Source: Strigamia acuminata (Eukaryota; Arthropoda; Chilopoda; Geophilomorpha; Linotaeniidae). From it: a DNA stretch of 64,000 nucleotides. The position numbers and the translations under genes were made by a program. Shown here piece by piece: positions 47,286-56,574 of the stretch. The stretch is taken from positions 1 to 64,000 of the forward strand of contig CASHSZ010000100.1 in assembly GCA_949358305.1 (NCBI GenBank), read 5' to 3'. Position 1 is the stretch's first letter, and each line of letters starts with the position of its first letter. The notes beneath the pieces were generated by a model. That model worked only from the letters and a program-made list of their open reading frames with translations, did no database searches and was not told where the DNA came from.

Positions 47286-47858
47286 GATCAAAAGATTTCC
47301 CGATTTCAGAGTAACAGAAAAATCCTTTCTCTATAAATCATGACCTCGTTTTCTAAAGAAAAGGAGAACAAAATATAAAAGTTAGAATTAACAAAATTTT
47401 GAAAGGTAATGCTACATTATTAAGACAACTAGTTTAATTAAATTAGTCAATTGTACAAAGAATACCAAGTGACTCCGGTCATGACAATTAAGGGGGACAT
47501 TTTGATTCTTAATTGTCAACTCTTATCATCCGAAAGCTATTATTGTATATTTATAGCAATACATCTGACTAGGCATATGAAATAAATATTTTGTGATAAC
47601 ACAAATGATGATTTTATGTATGACGAAAGTTTCTTCAAAAAGAAGACTTGGAAATAAATTCTGGACTTGAATTTAGGCTATTAGAAAAGATTATTTCGGC
47701 AGAAATCCAGAACTTAGATAATTCAAGTTAGTTTATGTAAACTCAAATTCGAAATTGGAAGTCACAGTATCTCCAAGATACATCAAGTCCGAAAATAGCA
47801 TTTATGCTAATTAGGAGAATAACGAAAACTCTATAAAATATTATATAGTTGTGTTATT
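47286..47858 (+). other. 3' untranslated region of the gag-only element
   Basis: No gene lies between the gag-like stop and the polypurine tract. A perfect 11-bp inverted repeat has arms TGACAATTAAG (47482-47492) and CTTAATTGTCA (47508-47518). It encloses a second polypurine-like word (AAGGGGGA at 47490). Confidence 0.8.
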
Positions 47859-47868
47859 AAGGGGGATG
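47859..47868 (+). other. Polypurine tract of the gag-only element
   Basis: AAGGGGGATG directly abuts the 3' LTR start TGTGACGG, in the position where plus-strand DNA synthesis is primed. Confidence 0.85.
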
Positions 47869-48116
47869 TGTGACGGTTTTTAATGGCTATAAATGCCTAT
47901 TTTCTATAGAAAAACGCTGTTGTGTCATTATGACGGTATTTTTACAGTATTCTGTGTAAAACTGATAAATGTCTAGAATAAAGTCATTTATGATGTTTCA
48001 AATACAAAGATGTTCGTTTATTAAGAATAAACACTAATTTCCACATGATACTAAAGTATCACGGCATAATTACGAAGATTCGTCTGCTAAAACCCGCATT
48101 TGTCAATGCTCCATAT
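47869..48116 (+). repeat. 3' LTR of the gag-only element, part 1
   Basis: This is the first 248 bp of the 3' LTR, ending at the Copia insertion. It matches 40232-40479. Confidence 0.93.
48112..48116. repeat. Target-site duplication of the Copia element (left)
   Basis: CATAT lies before and after the Copia element (48112-48116 and 54908-54912). The uninterrupted 5' LTR has the word once. Five bases is the usual Copia duplication. Confidence 0.93.
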
Positions 48117-48673
48117 TGTAGCTCTGTGGCGCAATAAATGCACGATAAATCGTGCTGGAAGCGTGAAAATAACGTGCTCACGGCAATGCATGAGCTGGAA
48201 AAATTGCCGTGATGCGTAAACGCGAGTTCGGGTCTGTATTGGGCCAGAAAACGCGTGTGCCACACTTATAAAGACGTGTGGCACATAAACTAATACTGAT
48301 AATTAACAAAATACACTTTAATTCGAGAAAACTTACATAATTGATCCAAAAACCATTGGAAAACACAGAGAAACACACTGGCTGTGTGCGCGGCCATTTG
48401 CAATGTGCCAGAGACATCTGGTGGCCGATATTATAAACAATAATAATGAAAAACATAAGAACAAGATAGAGGATGCATGAAACCTAATGTATTGAGTACA
48501 TTTAACCCGGTATCATGCATTCTCTTTACAAACAAGCATGAAAACACTAAATAAACACTGAATAACCCAGGAAAATGGAAACAATTACCGATAAATGATA
48601 AAATAAACATTTTAAAGCCATTTCACATCGAAAAACGATTTAATTAGGTGAAAAGCGGTTCCAAAGTCCAACA
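48117..48673 (-). repeat. 3' LTR of the Copia element
   Basis: The LTR is 557 bp. On the element's sense strand it begins TGTTGGACTTTGG and ends GAGCTACA. It is repeated at 54351-54907. It contains three perfect inverted repeats at 48140-48284. Confidence 0.94.
48140..48284. other. Three consecutive inverted repeats in the Copia LTR
   Basis: The arms are GCACGAT/ATCGTGC (48140-48155), TCACGGCAAT/ATTGCCGTGA (48178-48187 and 48203-48212) and GTGCCACAC/GTGTGGCAC (48257-48265 and 48276-48284). The loop of the last holds TTATAAAG, which reads CTTTATAA on the element's sense strand and may be its TATA box. The other two would then lie in the RNA leader. The same set is in the other LTR at 54374-54518. 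Confidence 0.8.
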
Positions 48674-48685
48674 ATTCCCTCCTTC
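48674..48685 (-). other. Polypurine tract of the Copia element
   Basis: On the minus strand GAAGGAGGGAAT runs directly into the 3' LTR start TGTTGG. It lies about 35 bp after the polyprotein stop. Confidence 0.8.
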
Positions 48686-48719
48686 GATGTAAAATGTCGG
48701 TGTTGAATGATCGAAAAAG

Positions 48720-51700
48720 TTACTTCGAGACGAAAATGCGTGATAATAAATTCCGGAGGCGCTCTGAACTGAGCCACTTGGTGAAAATGTCGGATACATT
48801 TATCTCACCCGGAATCTTGCGGAGTTCGAAACATCCGGCAATATGCCACTCACGAAGCCAGTGAAACTTCACTCGAATATGTTTCGTTTTCGAGTTCTCG
48901 ATGTCGTTGTTCGTGAACTGAATCGAGGCGAGGGCATCGGAAAATATGATCGGTTTCGATAATCGACGTAAAGGCGGAAATACTCGATAAATACTGTCCA
49001 ACCAGTATAATTCCTTGACGATTTCGACTAATGCCACAAACTCGGCTTCCATGGTGGAGCAAGCAACACTGGTCTGTTTTTTGCAGCTCCAGCCAATGGG
49101 CACACTTCCGATGTAGACAATGTATCCGCCGAATGATCTCGATGTAGCAATGTCGGAGGCCCAAGAGGCGTCTGTGCAACCCCATAGTTGACTCGAATCG
49201 CATTTCGAAAGTTCGATGGAATAATCACTCGTATCGGCCACATATCGAAGAACTTGAAGCAAACACTTAATGTGGCTTTGGTCGTAGCAGTTGTTGTACT
49301 GCGAGAGAGCGATGACCGAGTATAAGATATCGGGACGAGTGCGAGAAGCGAGAAAAAGTAATGATCCGATGAGCGACCGATACGGGAAATCCGGGAGATT
49401 GTCCAACGAGCCTTTCACGAGCGTGGTTCCCGGTGTGACAGGCACTTTAATGAGTGCATCGGACGAAACATTAAACTTTTTGAGGAGTTTATCGATGTAA
49501 TTGCGTTGAGTCATGAAGACTTTCCCGTCACGACGCTCGAATTCCACTCCGAGCAACTTGGTTATCGGGCCGAGGTTGACGATTTCGAACTTGCTCGTGA
49601 TCAATGCAAGAATACGGTCTCGGATGTTCTCCGACGCGTAAAATAAAACGATGTCGTCAACGTAAACTAACATGATGGCCGAATGTCCAAATGCGTAAAC
49701 GCAATTACAAGCCGGAAATTTCTGGAATCCGAGTCCGGTTAACGTTTCATCGAGCTTTTGGTACCACATGCGCCCCGACTGATGAAGACCGTAAAGCGAC
49801 TTGGTCAACAACCAGACGTTGTCGGGCGAGGAGCATGTGGCACCGGCGGGAATCCGCATGTAGATTTCGTGGTCGAGGTCGCCGTAGAGGTAGGCACATT
49901 TTACGTCGAGATGAGTATCCCTCCATCCCAACAAGACGACTAGAAGACAGAAGAAAAATCGGATGAGCACGAAGTTAACTACCGGACTAAAAACTTCATC
50001 GAAATCAACGCCCATTGTTTGGCGGAAACCTTGTGCGACAAGTCGGGCACGGTATCGATGAATTGTCCCGGTGGCGTCCGATTTTAACTTGAAAATCCAC
50101 TTGCAACCTAGGACTGTCTTATCCGGTGGACGCGGAACCTCTTTGTAAACCTCGCGCTTCTTGAAAGTAGAAAGCTCCTCGTCGATTGCTTCGGTCCATT
50201 TCGGTGCTTCGGGCAATTTAACTGCTTCGGCATATGTGGCCGGTTCCCGAAAACACATGAAGACACGATGAGGCGATGGTGGAACATAGGGCATGTGGTG
50301 TTCCAAATTGCCAAAAAAGAAAATAGACTCGTCATACGGTAGCCGATGTGCGAAACAATAAGCGGCGATATCGTTCTGCGACCGCAAGCGGACACCGTGT
50401 TCCGGATAATAATAAACGTCGACCTTGATCTTTCCCGGGATTTGATCTTTCCGGAGATGTTCCTCTCTCCTCCATCCGCTGAAGGGCGAAACGCCGCCAA
50501 TAAAACTCCAAGGGCAATGAAGAGCACGTAAAGGGGCCAAATTAGGCGTACCCGGAGCGGGAATAGGTAAGGCGGCCGCTTCGTCAAGAAGGTCGTCGTC
50601 AAAGTCAGAACCCTGTACAGACATCGCCGTGGTATCGTCAAGACATGGAAGAGTTGGGTAAGAGATCGAACGTCGCAGCTGGGGTAAACGCGTGGAACGT
50701 ATGGTTGGAGAAAATTGGCCATGTCCTGCAACGGTCGCTGCAGTAACGGAGTCATCGGCAGCGGTCACGGAGCCATCAGGAATAGCCTCACCATCCAGAG
50801 GCACGCTTGCAGCGGCGGACGGGGCAAATGAAGCGAAAGACGGAGCGGTCGAAGCGACAGACTGAGCACGACTGATAATTCCATCATCGTCACTACTGCC
50901 GGCGGAAGAATCGTTATCCGAATCGCGACGTCGTCGAGGCCAAGGTTGAGTTGGGAAATTATCATGAAAAGTGACACGCGACGGGGTGTGGCCACGAGCA
51001 GGCTCCTCCATGGGTGGAGCATTGTCATCCGGATCCGGAACATAAAAGGGCGAGCGTTTAAAGTTCTGCCGTTCATCGATTTGGACGTGGACAGTTTCGG
51101 TGACAGTGTTCGTAGCCGGATTCAAAACTCGATAACCGCGAGTACCAGAAGCGTAGCCGACGAGAAATCCCTCCCACGCTCGAGGATCCAGTTTGTTGCG
51201 TCCAGGCGCGGTGAAGTGCACCCAGCACTTGGAACCGATTTTACGAAAATGTCTGACAGAGAGAGCTCGCTGGCGCCACAAAATGTACGGGATTTTGTCG
51301 TTGAGCTTCGAATGCGGACTTCGGTTCTTGATGTACACGAATGTCACAGCAAGTTCGGCCCAAAGCGTATGCGGAAATCCGGTTTCGGATCTAACGGAGC
51401 GGAGATAGTCGCCCATCGTCCGGTTCAGGCGTTCGGCGACTCCATTCATCTGTGGGCTCGCGGGGTTGGTCCGTTGCGCAACAATACCCTTGTCGGCGAG
51501 ATAACGGTCAAAATCCCTTGAAATGAATTCTCCTCCACGGTCGGTACGAATCGTTTTGATCCGGCAATCGGCTATACGTTCGACACGGGAAACAAAGTCT
51601 TTGAACGTAGCGAAAACATCGGATTTACGGGTAATCGGGAAAAGCCAGGCATACCTGGTGGCGTCGTCGATAATGGTGAAGGCGAAATTAGCGCCACCAA

Positions 51701-53627
51701 TGGAAGGCAGTCTCGACGGGCCCCAGACGTCCATGTGAAGCAATTCAAGCGGTTTCGTGGTCGAAGGCGCGGAAATCGGCTTATGCGAAGCACGCGTAGA
51801 CTTGGCGACACGGCACGTGTTGCATGAAAGTTCCTGTCGAACAGCAGCTGGATCAAGTCCGTAAACCTGGGAGTTAGCAGCCAAAGTCCGCATGGCTTTG
51901 GTGTGCAGGTGACCCAGTCTGCTGTGCCACAATCCCGTGGCATCCGCGACGTTGACCGACGTAGTAACCGGTTTAAGAGGTGATGTTGCATTTGACTTAG
52001 CAACAGGAGGAGGTGATGTTGCGTTTGACTTGGCAACGGGAAGAGGAGAGGTGAGGGCATTGGAATACATCCGGATCTGTTGAGGTTGGGATCCGGGAAT
52101 AGGAGCAGGACTGGTAGGAAAAAGTGAAGGGACCAGTAAGGTGTTGGAGGAGACGGGCAAGCGGAAATCGGTCATATTGTCAGCCGACTTCGTCTTAGCC
52201 TTGTTGGAAGACTTGGGCAATGCGGGAAAGTCCTCTTCCTTCGTCACTAGAGTGGTCGGTGTCGGAGTCGGAGGCAACGATGAAACGGGTGGAGGACTCG
52301 AAACATTAGTCGGAGCGGCGAATGGCGAGATAAGCCCATCCACGAAATAAAGTCCAGACTTCTGTTTCGCCCGAAGAACACTTAGTTTGATATCCGTTTC
52401 ATACGTGTGCAATTCCGAGTTGTGAATGTGGATGTGATGTCCGCATTTATCAATCCGAGAAACCGAGATAAGATTGGCGCCGAAGTCAGGTGCGAATAAG
52501 ACGTCGCGTAGCATTACGGTGCATTCGCAGCCATCGATGAGCGACTTGACCGGAACGTCACCTTTGCCTGTGACCTTCGAACTGCCTTGTCCTAACTCGA
52601 TGTTGAACGGGACAACGGAAACAAAGTTCGTGAACCACGCTTGAACGTGCGAGACGTGGTCTGTTGCGCCACAATCAACGATCCATTCGTGGGATTGGAG
52701 GAAATGCACAGTCGGTGCTGTAACAACTGGTGGCGCAGACAAGAGGTACGCAGCATCACGTCGCGGGCGGGAAATTTCACGGCTTTGACCACCCGGTTGC
52801 TGAGAATTGGTTCCCTTTCGACGTCGGTTTTTGCTGCGAGATCGTCCTTGTAGTGCAGCTGCCGGTTGCTGTTCCTTCAATTGTCGGCGCGGAAGAGGGC
52901 ATTTGTTCGCGTAGTGGCCCATCTGATCGCAATTGAAACAACGAATTTTCGATAGTGGACGAGGATTGCGAGATTGACTGCGGTTGCGATTGTCCGCGGC
53001 GAATGCCGACGTCTTCTTCGTATCGTGGTCGGATTTCGACTTCAAACGAAGGTATTCCGACAAGAGCTGTTCGGAGACTTTGGCCGGGGTAAAATTCGCC
53101 AACGGCCAATGGTAAATGGAGAACGTTGCCTGGTCGTAATCCGCTGGAAGAAAATCGAGGTACTGGTAGGCCTGATGTCGAGGGAGAATGTCCTCTCCGA
53201 TGTCCTTCAATTGACGAACCATCAGGTCTACACGCCCCAGGAAATCGGGCATCTCCTCGTTCGGCTCCAGTTTCAATTGCAAGAACTGTCGGCGCATAGC
53301 TGCCTGACGGGCAAGTGAACTGGGGGCGTAGATCTTGGCGAGCATGTCCCATTGTTCCTTCGGTGTCTCGCAGCCATCGAGTGCCGACTGTTTGGCTTCG
53401 GATACCAAACAATAAATTGTTCCTAGGGCTCGTTCCTTCCGACGTTGATATTTGCGTTTCTCTTTATCATCCGCCGTCTTCAGAAAATCCTCCTCGCCGT
53501 CTTCTGTGACGTGATGCCACAGGCCTTCACTTTTGAGCAACATCTTAACTGTTCGTTGCCATTGTTCGTAGTTGCCGGTCGTCAGGACCGGTACACGTCC
53601 CAACGTCGCTTCGGAAGCCTTTTGCAT
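48720..53627 (-). CDS. Copia Gag-Pol polyprotein
   Basis: The protein has 1635 residues from the ATG at 53627. The open frame extends 22 codons further but begins with GTG there, so the first ATG (MQKASEATLG) is chosen. Residues about 1-200 are Gag with an NYEQWQ-type start. The CCHC knuckle is at 230-243 (CFNCDQMGHYANKC). The protease box is D318-C-G-A-T. A pre-integrase HH-CC domain begins at about 566 (LWHSRLGH). The integrase core has D633, D696 and E732 with 35 residues between the last two, as expected. Reverse transcriptase is at about 1160-1400 with YVDD at 1322-1325. RNase H is at about 1475-1610 (DASWASD, then MEAEF). No stop or frameshift is seen. All integrase and polymerase acids listed are present. 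Cysteine replaces the usual serine or threonine in the protease box. Together with identical LTRs this looks like a recently active copy. Confidence 0.96.
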   Translation of the reverse strand: MQKASEATLGRVPVLTTGNYEQWQRTVKMLLKSEGLWHHVTEDGEEDFLKTADDKEKRKYQRRKERALGTIYCLVSEAKQSALDGCETPKEQWDMLAKIYAPSSLARQAAMRRQFLQLKLEPNEEMPDFLGRVDLMVRQLKDIGEDILPRHQAYQYLDFLPADYDQATFSIYHWPLANFTPAKVSEQLLSEYLRLKSKSDHDTKKTSAFAADNRNRSQSRNPRPLSKIRCFNCDQMGHYANKCPLPRRQLKEQQPAAALQGRSRSKNRRRKGTNSQQPGGQSREISRPRRDAAYLLSAPPVVTAPTVHFLQSHEWIVDCGATDHVSHVQAWFTNFVSVVPFNIELGQGSSKVTGKGDVPVKSLIDGCECTVMLRDVLFAPDFGANLISVSRIDKCGHHIHIHNSELHTYETDIKLSVLRAKQKSGLYFVDGLISPFAAPTNVSSPPPVSSLPPTPTPTTLVTKEEDFPALPKSSNKAKTKSADNMTDFRLPVSSNTLLVPSLFPTSPAPIPGSQPQQIRMYSNALTSPLPVAKSNATSPPPVAKSNATSPLKPVTTSVNVADATGLWHSRLGHLHTKAMRTLAANSQVYGLDPAAVRQELSCNTCRVAKSTRASHKPISAPSTTKPLELLHMDVWGPSRLPSIGGANFAFTIIDDATRYAWLFPITRKSDVFATFKDFVSRVERIADCRIKTIRTDRGGEFISRDFDRYLADKGIVAQRTNPASPQMNGVAERLNRTMGDYLRSVRSETGFPHTLWAELAVTFVYIKNRSPHSKLNDKIPYILWRQRALSVRHFRKIGSKCWVHFTAPGRNKLDPRAWEGFLVGYASGTRGYRVLNPATNTVTETVHVQIDERQNFKRSPFYVPDPDDNAPPMEEPARGHTPSRVTFHDNFPTQPWPRRRRDSDNDSSAGSSDDDGIISRAQSVASTAPSFASFAPSAAASVPLDGEAIPDGSVTAADDSVTAATVAGHGQFSPTIRSTRLPQLRRSISYPTLPCLDDTTAMSVQGSDFDDDLLDEAAALPIPAPGTPNLAPLRALHCPWSFIGGVSPFSGWRREEHLRKDQIPGKIKVDVYYYPEHGVRLRSQNDIAAYCFAHRLPYDESIFFFGNLEHHMPYVPPSPHRVFMCFREPATYAEAVKLPEAPKWTEAIDEELSTFKKREVYKEVPRPPDKTVLGCKWIFKLKSDATGTIHRYRARLVAQGFRQTMGVDFDEVFSPVVNFVLIRFFFCLLVVLLGWRDTHLDVKCAYLYGDLDHEIYMRIPAGATCSSPDNVWLLTKSLYGLHQSGRMWYQKLDETLTGLGFQKFPACNCVYAFGHSAIMLVYVDDIVLFYASENIRDRILALITSKFEIVNLGPITKLLGVEFERRDGKVFMTQRNYIDKLLKKFNVSSDALIKVPVTPGTTLVKGSLDNLPDFPYRSLIGSLLFLASRTRPDILYSVIALSQYNNCYDQSHIKCLLQVLRYVADTSDYSIELSKCDSSQLWGCTDASWASDIATSRSFGGYIVYIGSVPIGWSCKKQTSVACSTMEAEFVALVEIVKELYWLDSIYRVFPPLRRLSKPIIFSDALASIQFTNNDIENSKTKHIRVKFHWLREWHIAGCFELRKIPGEINVSDIFTKWLSSERLRNLLSRIFVSK

Positions 53628-54336
53628 GATTGCGGAGGAAAAATCGTCGAAAAATTTCCGAAAATCGAAGCACAATTGACGAAATTGAAGCACTTTTCAC
53701 TCGAAGCACTCGAAGCACTACCGACGCACACACAAACGTTGTTCGAAGCGGAAAGACCTCGACGGGGAGCCAATGCTAAAATTGGCTTGAAAACCTTAGA
53801 CAAGTGTCCCCCTAACGTCCTTTATGACCACCTGGGGCCGCGGGAATGTTAGGTGGCGCAGGGCTCAGCCTTGTCTAAGAATACAGTGACGCTTGCCCAG
53901 ATTTGGACGAAGGGCGCCAAGGATTCTAATTGACCCACACCAAAAAACTTAAAACTAACAAATAAATTCGAAATCTGAAATAAAAGGAAGGAGAAGTTGA
54001 TGAATCTGTATGCACAGACGTCCCTGTGCACACCGCGCATAAAAAATGCGGAATTCTTCAAAAGATCGCCGACCGATTTCGAAAATCGGGAAAAAAATCG
54101 CCGTCCGATTGTGAAAATCGGGAAAAACTTCTGAAAAAAAAATTCGCCGTACACCGGGGTACTAAGCGAGATGAAGTTCTATGTGGCCACACTGTACTCC
54201 GGGGTACAAAGTGTGTCGAGACATCGGAAATTCGGCGAAAAACTGGAAATAAACAAAAATTTCCGCACAAATCGCGAAAAAATCGCGAAATTTACGGAAA
54301 ATTAGTGAAAAAACGAGGCACTGGTGTCTTTCCAGG
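53628..54336 (-). other. Copia 5' leader
   Basis: This untranslated stretch lies between the primer site and the polyprotein start. It carries two similar words, GTACACCGGGGTAC (54153) and GTACTCCGGGGTAC (about 54194), each close to a palindrome, and repeated GAAAATCGGGAAAAA segments near 54080-54127. I see no gene. Confidence 0.7.
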
Positions 54337-54348
54337 CCTCTGCTACCA
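54337..54348 (-). other. Primer-binding site of the Copia element (initiator tRNA-Met type)
   Basis: On the minus strand TGGTAGCAGAGG starts two bases after the 5' LTR. It is complementary to the 3' end of animal initiator tRNA-Met including CCA. The match is 12 bases, as is common for Copia elements. Confidence 0.85.
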
Positions 54349-54350
54349 CT

Positions 54351-54907
54351 TGTAGCTCTGTGGCGCAATAAATGCACGATAAATCGTGCTGGAAGCGTGA
54401 AAATAACGTGCTCACGGCAATGCATGAGCTGGAAAAATTGCCGTGATGCGTAAACGCGAGTTCGGGTCTGTATTGGGCCAGAAAACGCGTGTGCCACACT
54501 TATAAAGACGTGTGGCACATAAACTAATACTGATAATTAACAAAATACACTTTAATTCGAGAAAACTTACATAATTGATCCAAAAACCATTGGAAAACAC
54601 AGAGAAACACACTGGCTGTGTGCGCGGCCATTTGCAATGTGCCAGAGACATCTGGTGGCCGATATTATAAACAATAATAATGAAAAACATAAGAACAAGA
54701 TAGAGGATGCATGAAACCTAATGTATTGAGTACATTTAACCCGGTATCATGCATTCTCTTTACAAACAAGCATGAAAACACTAAATAAACACTGAATAAC
54801 CCAGGAAAATGGAAACAATTACCGATAAATGATAAAATAAACATTTTAAAGCCATTTCACATCGAAAAACGATTTAATTAGGTGAAAAGCGGTTCCAAAG
54901 TCCAACA
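54351..54907 (-). repeat. 5' LTR of the Copia element
   Basis: This is the 557-bp partner of 48117-48673. On the minus strand it starts at 54907 and ends at 54351, followed by a two-base spacer and the primer site. Confidence 0.94.
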
Positions 54908-56574
54908 CATATTGCCACTAGATGGCGCGATCGCAATTAGCGATAAATTCGAATACGAACTTGAAAACCTCATGATTAAATATAAACGTATATTTAATCA
55001 AGTGAATAAATTGTGTTAAATATTAATATAAATATATATTAAATATCTGACATTGTTAAATACAATGTAACTTCCATTTCTGCGGGACAGAATGTTTAGC
55101 GATCAATCGGTCAACCGATCAATCTGATTGGTGGAACCCATTTCCGGTCCTGGGTATCCAGTTCCGGTTGTTACAAGGATTAGCATAATTTGCATAAATG
55201 CTCCTCCGTATCCACTTCCGGTGATACGGGATTGGAGGAATTCATGGAACCAATGTTCCAATTGGATAGTTGGATTAATCCTTAATCCAGTCAGGTTATA
55301 TAAACCCAAACAACCGGCCATTCTGCAGCTCTGTTTGATTATTTCTGTTTGGTATTGTTACTTAAGAAGTATGATTCGTTGTTCACGTAAAAAACCTTTT
55401 GGTTCTTTGTTGATTTATTCGCAAAGAACCGTTGCATGATTCTACAGAATCATGCCACCGCCGGCAATTGAAGTCGAAGTGCTGGGATTATTATGTTGCA
55501 TAAATGTTACAGTCTACGGTTGCGACGCCGAAGGAGAACCCGCCGTTGTGCAATTCAGTATCCTCCGGACAGGACCAAGTTGTCTTTTTCGGTATGAACG
55601 TATTCCGTTACCACGAGTAGCATCGGTATTGTTGAGAATCGGTTCCTTCACCTGATGGTGCCAAAGCAGTCTGTTTTACAGTAACCACGAGTAGCACCAA
55701 GTGTTTGGCAAGCTGATTCTCATGGTATTCGATGCCAAAGCAGTCGGTCTATTATTAGTACCGCGAGAGATAAAACTGCTGTGCGGAGCCGCGAGCTATC
55801 GACCCCTGTGTACGTGGTACCGTCAACCACTCGATGGACGACCGTGCTGCGACGCCGGGGACGCTTGATACCGTTCTGCATGGCAAGGCGTATATTCTAA
55901 TCGATGGCAATTGTGTGTTGCGACGGGAAGCTTAATCTTCATTTTATTTATAACAGCAAAACTTAAACTCGACAACCAGTTGGACCAAAATCAAGTCAGA
56001 AGACTTAATCTCATATTGAACTCAATATAACCGATAAGTTGACGACAACTTATTCCCGAAATATCTAAATAAGAATTCACAACGATATGAATTAAATATA
56101 ATTCATAAGTGGAATATTGATAAGTAAATGAATACATTTACTTACACCAATATCCTCCCAAAGTTGTGGCGGTGCAGACAAAGTCAACCGCAATGCTCAG
56201 ATCATTCGATTTATCGACGTGCGATAGTTTACACAGCGAACCAAGGAAACCAGCGAAGCCGTATCGGACTCCAGGACACAGCCATCCGGCTTAAGATGAC
56301 ATCTATAATCAGGTCGAGCGATGGGGAAACCGCTCCCATATTCCAGACCCGTAGTGATATTATTCTAGGGCCAGTTGGCCAATTCTTTGTATAGTTTAAT
56401 AGCTGATTTAACTTGCCAAATGTCGGCATTAGTCCTATGTATAATTTAGCTCATCCATATTGTTTGCCAACAATAAACTGTCTTGTATTTATCTCGTATT
56501 GTATTCACTGTTTATTTATTGCGATCTCTTCCCGGTACCATTGTTAAATGGGAGTTGTGGTCGTCACCGTCACA
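54908..56574 (+). repeat. 3' LTR of the gag-only element, part 2
   Basis: The first five bases (CATAT) are the duplicated Copia target. From 54913 the remaining 1662 bp of the LTR match 40480-42141, including the CTCF-like site (54915-54928), the TATA box and the hairpins. It ends CCGTCACA at 56574. Confidence 0.93.

Larger units (their letters stand above)
48117..54907 (-). mobile_element. Copia LTR retrotransposon, complete, nested
   Basis: The element is 6791 bp with 557-bp LTRs that look identical, 5-bp target duplications, an initiator-tRNA-Met-type primer site, a polypurine tract and one open polyprotein frame, all reading on the minus strand. It is inserted in the 3' LTR of the gag-only element and is therefore the younger of the two. 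The integrase precedes reverse transcriptase in the polyprotein, which defines Copia. Confidence 0.97.
40232..56574 (+). mobile_element. Gag-only, non-autonomous LTR retrotransposon (host of a nested Copia)
   Basis: The 1910-bp LTRs start TGTGACGG and end CCGTCACA. The right one is split by a Copia element and totals 248 + 1662 = 1910 bp after its removal. Without the Copia insertion and its duplicated target the element is 9547 bp. It has a tRNA-Gln primer site, a polypurine tract abutting the 3' LTR and a single 461-codon gene with a zinc knuckle. No protease, reverse transcriptase, RNase H or integrase motif is found anywhere inside. The 4-bp target duplication suggests mobilisation by a Gypsy-type element, but its family is not established. 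The layout resembles gag-only TR-GAG elements described from plants. Confidence 0.92.

Noticed and set aside
48387-48425. A second CTCF-like site in the Copia LTR (ACATCTGGTGGCC)
   Set aside because: It departs from the CTCF core at several fixed positions.
50108-51521. Long antisense and alternate-frame open frames (for example 50108-50755 and 50946-51521) inside the Copia gene
   Set aside because: They are shadows of the polyprotein frame caused by its codon composition and match no domain.
53628-53693. Upstream 22 codons of the Copia polyprotein
   Set aside because: The frame begins with GTG there. The ATG at 53627 starts a sequence typical of Copia Gag.
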